Source: Tubulinosema ratisbonensis
Taxonomy: Eukaryota > Microsporidia > Tubulinosematidae
Assembly (NCBI GenBank): GCA_004000155.1
Contig: RCSS01000061.1
Span: forward strand, 1-13,107
DNA: 13,107 nucleotides
Direction: 5' to 3'
The notes under the pieces are model-generated. The model did no database searches. It saw only the letters and a list, made by a program, of their open reading frames with translations, and had not been told where the DNA came from. Shown one piece after another: positions 7,739 to 13,107 of the stretch (positions are counted from its first letter, which is position 1; each line of letters starts with the position of its first letter). A program made the position numbers and the translations under genes.

Positions 7739-7959
7739 TATCAGATGTTTAAGGTAAAAAGATCTTATTTTTGTAAATTTTTATTGATTAACTTATAATT
7801 ATGACAAATTTAAATAAAAAAATATAATACAATATAAAAATCATTATGCTTATCCACTGAGCTAATAGTATTTTCTTTAAGTTTTGTAAAAATAGTCATT
7901 TATTTTATTTTATTAAAAGATGATGATTATTTATTTTATGAATAATGATGTTTAAATTT
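7739..7959. other. AT-rich spacer after TRM11, no gene seen
   Basis: No open frame of interest. Several short T-rich and A-rich tracts are present. Confidence 0.45.
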
Positions 7960-8440
7960 CACAACCTAATATAAATTATATTGTGTTATATTAAGTATCC
8001 ACGTAAAACCGTATGTTTTAGCGGTTGAAAAGCTTGCAGTATCTTGTGCTATACCCAATTATGTAGAAAAACATTTCATTAGATGTTTCTTTTAAATAGG
8101 TACTAATATTTTATATTATAGAAGGTTTAGGGAAAAAATTTCGAATCAATTTTCTATCCATAGACAAAAAACCTCACTTAAAACCTAAAAAATCTGAAAA
8201 TAATAAAAAATTCTTTTAAAAATATCTTATATCCTAAGTAACTCTATGAGCAAGGGAGTCAACAATATAAATAAAGTATATTCAACAATCTTGTTTTATT
8301 TGCAAAACAGCACAAAATTTTAGAAAAATCAAAAATTTGCTTTTGGTAACAAATCGTCAAAGTAACCAGCAGAAAAATCATTACATAAATAAGTATAATT
8401 TTTTTCAGTAATAAGGCATAAGTAGTATACAACAGAAAAA
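7960..8440 (-). pseudogene. Second relic copy of the dispersed repeat
   Basis: On the minus strand this region matches 1600-1800. The exact 18-mer TATTCAACAATCTTGTTT (8279-8296 and 1781-1798) is followed by about 100 bases of partial identity. It also shares two blocks with 4933-5420. A minus-strand frame in about 7970-8080 reads MKCFST, stop, then LGIAQDTASFSTAKTYGF. The 'elgI...T' pattern recalls a transposase helix-turn-helix, but no catalytic motif is seen. It is a dead repeat and its family is not determined. A small hairpin (AACCG / CGGTT, 8007-8026) lies within it. Confidence 0.4.
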
Positions 8441-8650
8441 AACTTTTAATTTAAAATTATAACTAATTTTTTAAAAAATATCTGTGTTAACTAAGATCTT
8501 TGTATTATTTTAGAAAACAAATTATAATTTTGTATTAAAATTAAAGATTTTTTATTCAGTAAACTTGGATTCATCTTCAGTTTTCCCAAACTAATTAACT
8601 TAACAACAATTGATAATTCATTTTTAATTTAATATTTTTTTAAAAATATT
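8441..8650. other. AT-rich spacer downstream of TFIIE-alpha, no gene seen
   Basis: A/T-rich DNA between the repeat relic and the TFIIE-alpha stop codon. No supported feature. Confidence 0.45.
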
Positions 8651-9532
8651 TTATTTTTCATTACAAATCTCAAAATATTTTTCATACTCAGATTCTGTCA
8701 TTCTTTCTAAATCTTCTTCTGTTATTTCATAAACACACTTTTTTACTTTATTAACATACACCATTTTATTACTAATTGATTCAGGTTGTATACTTTGTAC
8801 AACTACTTCTTCTACCTTTTCTTGAATAATTATTTCTTTTTCGTCTATTTCTTCTACCACTTCTTTTTCTTCGTCTATTCCTTCTTCTTTCTTTATTTCT
8901 GGCTTCTTTACTACTTCTAAAGAATCTTTCTTCTTTTTTAACTCTAATATTTGAAAATAATCCATAAATGGTACGTCCATTTGATCAATCTCTTTAAGTA
9001 ACCCAATAATTGTTTGTAATGTTTCCATAGTTACCCCATAAATATTATGAGGATCATTCTCTATCACTCTCCTACTTTCTTCTAAGGTACCTTTGCACTC
9101 ATCGCACTGGAACAAAAAATCTTTCATCAGAGATTGAGCATCCAAAATAGAAAACTCTTTCTTACACGTTGTACACACAAATATCTCTTCACTTTTACCC
9201 ATTTCTTGTTCTAATAGCTTAGTCATTTTATAAATTTTAAATTTGATAACATCTTTGACTTCGCCGTAATTAATGTAGAAAGCTTGTCTTATTTCCTGGT
9301 AATTGTTTTCTCTGTTTTCTATCTTAGTTTCTTGTTTTATGATTTTATCTTCCTTCAACTTAAACACTATTTTGTTAAATTCTTTTGGTACTACTTTAAG
9401 AATAGAAGCTATTTCTGAATCGAATATTAGCATTTTCTTTAAAAGAATATCGCAGAATATTATCTGAGAATTGTCGTAAAATAATCTTACAACATGTCTT
9501 ATAAGTTTTTGCATTTTTGGCTCNTAATCCAT
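8651..9532 (-). CDS. TFA1: Transcription initiation factor IIE subunit alpha (TFIIE-alpha)
   Basis: Large subunit of TFIIE, which joins the RNA polymerase II preinitiation complex, recruits TFIIH and helps promoter opening. Residues about 5-105 form the extended winged helix: RHVVRLFYDNSQIIFCDILL, then a 'KEFNKIVFKLKEDKII' recognition segment and the YINYGEVKDVIKFKIYKM end that matches the family's 'fyYIdy+.fvdvvkyrl..m'. The zinc ribbon follows, with Cys120, Cys123, Cys143 and Cys146. The C-terminal part (about 200-293) is Lys/Glu-rich, with EEKEVVEEIDEKE, and has an acidic end like other TFIIE-alpha tails. At 293 residues it is much shorter than yeast Tfa1 (about 480). Codon 3 is TAN. If it is TAA or TAG, translation would start at Met7 (9512-9514), which still keeps the whole domain. 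It diverges from the MCM9-like gene. Confidence 0.9.
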   Translation of the reverse strand: MDXEPKMQKLIRHVVRLFYDNSQIIFCDILLKKMLIFDSEIASILKVVPKEFNKIVFKLKEDKIIKQETKIENRENNYQEIRQAFYINYGEVKDVIKFKIYKMTKLLEQEMGKSEEIFVCTTCKKEFSILDAQSLMKDFLFQCDECKGTLEESRRVIENDPHNIYGVTMETLQTIIGLLKEIDQMDVPFMDYFQILELKKKKDSLEVVKKPEIKKEEGIDEEKEVVEEIDEKEIIIQEKVEEVVVQSIQPESISNKMVYVNKVKKCVYEITEEDLERMTESEYEKYFEICNEK

Positions 9533-9714
9533 TCCTTTTTATTATTTTTTAAAAATTATTTTAAATTATTTTTTTTAGAAAAATAAAAAAGGGGGTTGTT
9601 TTAGATTAAAAAAATAAAAGAATAAAATTTTTTTTATTTAACCGGATTAGTTTAAAAAATTACTTTTTTTATTTCTCCTTTTTTATAAAATAAAAAAACC
9701 TATTTTTAAAAAAA
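9533..9714. promoter_or_regulatory. Divergent intergenic region TFIIE-alpha / MCM9-like
   Basis: A 182-bp spacer between two divergent starts. It holds an isolated GGGGG at 9591-9595, which reads CCCCC on the TFIIE-alpha strand 59 bases before its ATG. That is farther from the start than usual for the microsporidian CCC motif. A TATAAAAT sequence at 9684-9691 lies about 31 bases before the MCM start and could act as a TATA-like element. The rest is A/T homopolymer runs. Confidence 0.4.
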
Positions 9715-11343
9715 ATGTTAAATTTATTAGCTCATATCAACAGATCATCAGAAATAAACTTAATAGACCTATACCATTTATTCCCAGACCTAATACACCA
9801 ATTAATAAGTGATACTTCTTTCTTTGCAGACCTACTAAAATCAAAAAAGCTTACCGGTATACCAAAATCACTNGTTCAAAAATTTCCATCTTCCTCCGAA
9901 ATCAACAAACTTATTNCCGTANTAGGAACAATAGTAAAGAATGGCCAGGTATTGTTGAACAACGTAAAACTAACTTATACTTGTGTTAAATGTAATTCAT
10001 TCTGTGAAACTAAAGAGATTTGTGACCAGTGTGGGTGTACAGAATTAATCAAATCGGAAAACTTTTCTTCTGCTATGAAATGTCAGAAGATACGGGTACA
10101 AGATATAAGTAATCCGTCTTGTTTGTCCGAGACACTTGAGATTGTTTTATCGGATGATTTTGCTGGCTTGTTTTTACCTGGGGAAAGAATTTTGNTAACA
10201 GGTATTGTAAAATTAAAAATTAACTGTACAAAAATNGAGATGGACATGAAACCGTCAATTTATTTGGAAGCATTNGATATACAAAGAGAAGAATTAGATA
10301 ATCTGTCAGATATTGATGANTCTTTGTTTTTAGAGTTTAATAATTTTACCAATTTCGAGAAAAGAAAATTTTTAATTGAAGGATTTAAAAATGAGATCAG
10401 CGGATGGAACAATGTTAAATTGGGGATGTTGCTTGCTTTAGCTAAAGGAACTATGAATGGGCGTAGATCAACTATACATATTCTTTTGGTTGGTAATCCT
10501 AGCACCGGCAAAACTTTTTTGATGGACGGGTGCTTAAAAATGATTTTTCCTAGTGTTTATGTCAATGGACTAGGCACAACTGATGCAGGATTAACTACTT
10601 GTGCAGTAAAACAAGGAAAAGAATGGGGCTTAGAGGCCGGTGCTCTTGTTTTGTCTGATATGGGATTGTGTTGCATAGATGAATTGGATGCAATAAAGTC
10701 ACAAGATTGTAATGGTTTATTAGAAGCAATGGAACAACAAACTTTAAGCATAGCGAAAGCAGGTTTAGTTACAACTTTAAATGCCAGAACAAGTGTAATA
10801 GCTTCCATTACAGCTAAGTTTAAATATGACACATTCGAAGATCTCATTTCTTCCAACTCATTAGCCACTCCTCTATTAACAAGGTTTGATTTAATTTTTG
10901 GGATGTTTGAAAACAAAAACGAAGACACAAACATTGTTAACAAAATATTCGCCAGAAAAATAAAACCAAACGACAAGCAATTAAAAACGTGGAGCAATAA
11001 AATTTTTAAAGTTTATTTACAAAATTTAAGAAAAAAAGAGTTAGAAATTCAGTTAGAAGAAAGAGAANTTTTACTAAATTATTACAATAAAAAAAGAAAA
11101 TTGGCAGGCAAAACTTCCGAATTTTTTTCTATTAGGTTGTTAGAAGGACTGATGAGGTTGGTAGAAGCACATGCTAAACTGATTTGTAAGGATGTGATTG
11201 ATAAGGATGATGTTTATAGTGTGATAATTTTATACGAATATTCACTTTGTACCAAAAGATTTATAAATGTTGGTGATGAAGTATTCATCAACGAGAATGA
11301 GTTTAAAAAAATTAAAGAAAAGTTGATTAATAAATTAAAATGA
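9715..11343 (+). CDS. MCM-family AAA+ DNA helicase, MCM9-like
   Basis: A 542-residue minichromosome maintenance protein. The N-terminal OB domain carries a zinc finger with Cys90, Cys93, Cys103 and Cys106. The AAA+ domain has Walker A GNPSTGKT (260-267), Walker B CCIDE (Asp322, Glu323) and the arginine finger in LLTRFD (Arg390). The lid helices follow (RLLEGLMRLVEAHAKL). The stretch EWGLEAGALVLSDMGLCCIDE, then EAMEQQTLSIAKAGLV and FENKNED, resembles MCM9 (EWNLEAGALVL.D.GLCCIDE, DTKNED) more than MCM2-7; 'LLEAMEQQ' also recalls MCM8. MCM8-MCM9 is known for homologous-recombination repair and fork rescue. The sensor-1 Asn (family 'AATNP') appears replaced by Thr366 in ASITAKF. It lacks the long C-terminal tail of animal MCM9. 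Ambiguous bases affect single residues only. I recall the residues rather than a computed alignment, so the subfamily needs a tree. Confidence 0.9.
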   Translation: MLNLLAHINRSSEINLIDLYHLFPDLIHQLISDTSFFADLLKSKKLTGIPKSXVQKFPSSSEINKLIXVXGTIVKNGQVLLNNVKLTYTCVKCNSFCETKEICDQCGCTELIKSENFSSAMKCQKIRVQDISNPSCLSETLEIVLSDDFAGLFLPGERILXTGIVKLKINCTKXEMDMKPSIYLEAXDIQREELDNLSDIDXSLFLEFNNFTNFEKRKFLIEGFKNEISGWNNVKLGMLLALAKGTMNGRRSTIHILLVGNPSTGKTFLMDGCLKMIFPSVYVNGLGTTDAGLTTCAVKQGKEWGLEAGALVLSDMGLCCIDELDAIKSQDCNGLLEAMEQQTLSIAKAGLVTTLNARTSVIASITAKFKYDTFEDLISSNSLATPLLTRFDLIFGMFENKNEDTNIVNKIFARKIKPNDKQLKTWSNKIFKVYLQNLRKKELEIQLEEREXLLNYYNKKRKLAGKTSEFFSIRLLEGLMRLVEAHAKLICKDVIDKDDVYSVIILYEYSLCTKRFINVGDEVFINENEFKKIKEKLINKLK

Positions 11344-12160
11344 TAAAAAAATTTTTTAAACTAAGTTGTTTTTTTGAGAAAAAAAATTGATTGAAAATTT
11401 TTTTTGTAACCTTGCAGTATTTTTCAAAACAAATTTAAATAAAAAAATTCTTCCTAAGAGTCTTCATTTTGCTTTTTCTTATGTTATAAAAAAAATAATT
11501 TTTTTAAACATGTAATCTTTTTTATTACTGAAGAAATATATCTCAGTTTATACAATTAGTAATTGGTCTTAATGTATTAAATTTATTTAACTTAATAATA
11601 ATCTTGAAGAAAAGGCATTATTCAGAGAATTTTATTTTCTAAAAAAAAGTAAATAAAGCATGGAAAGACATTGTTTGATAAATATGTCTTTTTTTGAGTA
11701 AATATTTAATTATTAAGTTTTAACTAAAAAACTATTTAAATGTCTAACAAAATAAAAGAAGTAGAAGTTTTAAAAAAAATTTTATACGGGGTTATTTAAT
11801 AAAAACAAATAAAAAATTATCAATACTACTTTTTACTTAAAATACCACAACCTAAAGGCACACACTCGACCTTTCCAAATTAAATTAAAAATTAGAGTAT
11901 AAAAAATTTTACAAAATAGTGCAAATAATATTATTTTTGAATTAAAAAAATTATTTAACAAAATACCTTCAAATAATAATAAAAGAAACTACAATTTATT
12001 TGTCGATAATATTTTTTTGTAGATTTCATTACCGTATAAAAATTTATTCCAAAAGTATTGATATTAAATTAAAGGATTTGTCTTTTGTTTTTGTTTGTAC
12101 ATAAAAATCTATATCACAACCATTTATAATTTAATAAATCATCTTACATTAATTCTTTAT
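11344..12160. other. AT-rich stretch after the MCM gene, no gene seen
   Basis: About 800 bases of A/T-rich DNA with long T runs just after the stop codon and no coding-like open frame on either strand. Confidence 0.5.
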
Positions 12161-12186
12161 TTGTTCAGTGTTTGAATACCGAACAA
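12161..12186. repeat. Hairpin, 9-bp stem and 8-base loop
   Basis: TTGTTCAGT (12161-12169) pairs with ACCGAACAA (12178-12186) with one A-C mismatch. It is more GC-containing than its surroundings. No gene is nearby, so no role can be assigned. It could be a decayed repeat end. Confidence 0.45.
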
Positions 12187-12506
12187 CTCTTAAATTTTAT
12201 TACCTCATGTAATCTACAGCCTGAAGTATATTTAATCATTTAAAAATTAATCAATTTTTATTTTTTAGATATTGGAGATAAATTACTTGATATAAAAAAT
12301 CAAAAAGAAATTTCTTAAAAGTTATTACTAAATTTTAAAGCTGAAATGGCATATTTTTCTATTTCGTTGACACAAGAATTAGAAATATAAATTTTAAAAT
12401 GAAAAAAAATTAAAAAGCGTATTGAAAATTCTAATGCTGTTAATTAAAAGATTAGGGTTTTGTTTTTTATTCATCATTTCGAAAAAATTTTGATATTTCT
12501 TTCATT
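12187..12506. other. AT-rich stretch, no gene seen
   Basis: Only tiny frames occur, such as a 14-codon ATG frame near 12346 (MAYFSISLTQELEI). Nothing is supported as a gene. Confidence 0.45.
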
Positions 12507-12620
12507 ATGTACTATTTAAAAAGTTTAATAGATCCTAGTTCAATAGCTTTGACAGATAGTTGTGTGAATGAAATCTTTTCTCAAGTAAAATATAAGATAA
12601 AGCGATTATATCGAAAATAA
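12507..12620 (+). pseudogene. 37-codon ORF, possible transposase fragment
   Basis: ATG to TAA, starting MYYLKSLIDPSSIALTDS. 'IDPSSIALTDSC' resembles the segment around the second catalytic Asp of ISXO2/Merlin-type transposases ('I.pGS.I.TD.w'). The next family landmark, a 'VNHS'-like string, is not found in any frame downstream. It may be a decayed fragment or a chance ORF. No other match is recognised. Confidence 0.3.
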
Positions 12621-13107
12621 ACACTTGGAACTTACATTAAAGAATTAAATTTTATAATAATTTATATTAACTTGGTATCTTAAATATTTCTACAAACTGA
12701 GTTAAGAAAATAAATAATTGGTAATTTTTTATTTGTTTTTTTTAGTTCCTAGAACCAAGAAGGTGGTTCATAAATATATTTAATATACCACCCATTCATT
12801 ATAAAAAATTATATCTAGCACTCCTTAAATAAATCTTCAAAGAAATTTCTATTCAGCTGAAATGTAATCATGTTAAATATGTTTTATCTTTTTAATGAAA
12901 TAGAATATGAAATTTTTAATTTTACAGATTAAAATTAGAACATGTAAATGAATTGTATAATTTTAAGTAAATAATAAATTATATAATTTTAATTAATTAG
13001 AGTCTAATGAAATATGAACGTTATATTTTGTTCCTATCTAAAACCTCTTAATTTTATTCATGACAAAATTCATTTACAGTGGTTTTCATAAATATATTCC
13101 CAATTTT
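12621..13107. other. AT-rich window end, no gene seen
   Basis: No coding-like frame. A small stem (GGTGGT 12762-12767 with ACCACC 12787-12792, 19-base loop) is the only structured element noticed. Confidence 0.45.

Noticed and set aside
9591..9595. GGGGG/CCCCC as the start-site motif of TFIIE-alpha
   Set aside because: It is 59 bases from that start and about 120 from the MCM start, too far to be the usual microsporidian start-adjacent motif.
10260..10997. Two minus-strand open frames opposite the MCM ATPase domain
   Set aside because: They are antisense shadows of Walker A to the arginine finger region, without recognisable features.
12762..12792. GGTGGT / ACCACC stem as a terminator or transposon end
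   Set aside because: The 6-bp stem with a 19-base loop is weak, and no matching second end or nearby gene was found.

Overview
This AT-rich eukaryotic window looks microsporidian. Its genes are short, intronless and reduced versions of core eukaryotic nuclear proteins. Two converge with 5 bp between stop codons, two diverge across 57 bp, and one start codon is directly preceded by CCC, a motif typical of microsporidian start sites. Long, very AT-rich stretches of decayed mobile DNA lie between the gene islands, as in TE-rich, expanded microsporidian genomes. Species cannot be named from the sequence.

Layout. (1) Positions 222-1460 hold a nearly full-length but dead Tc1/mariner (IS630-type) transposon, with long diverged terminal inverted repeats, flanking TA dinucleotides and a broken minus-strand transposase. 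(2) Positions 1460-3160 contain more relics: a transposon-like repeat, and a frame-broken fragment that may be Myb-like. (3) Positions 3164-4620 form a compact island: RNA polymerase subunit Rpb12, a tiny U1-C-type zinc finger (minus strand), and the histone chaperone ASF1. (4) Positions 4621-6577 have no convincing gene. (5) Positions 6578-7738 encode TRM11, the tRNA m2G10 methyltransferase catalytic subunit. (6) Positions 7739-8650 hold another relic copy. (7) Positions 8651-11343 hold a divergent pair: TFIIE-alpha (minus) and an MCM helicase that most resembles MCM9 rather than MCM2-7. (8) Positions 11344-13107 are AT-rich, with one small ORF and one hairpin.

The genes are housekeeping: transcription initiation (Rpb12, TFIIE-alpha), splicing (U1-C-like), chromatin assembly (ASF1), tRNA modification (TRM11) and DNA repair or replication (MCM9-like). 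They do not form a pathway-specific cluster.

The most unusual object is ASF1. Its conserved immunoglobulin-like core is split, before the last beta strand, by about 200 extra residues. These include six tandem acidic Cys-X-Cys repeats holding 24 cysteines, with three more cysteines just after, which looks like a metallothionein-like domain inside a histone chaperone. The second most unusual is the MCM9-type helicase in a very reduced genome. Isolated N bases are scattered through the window, and several affect single residues.
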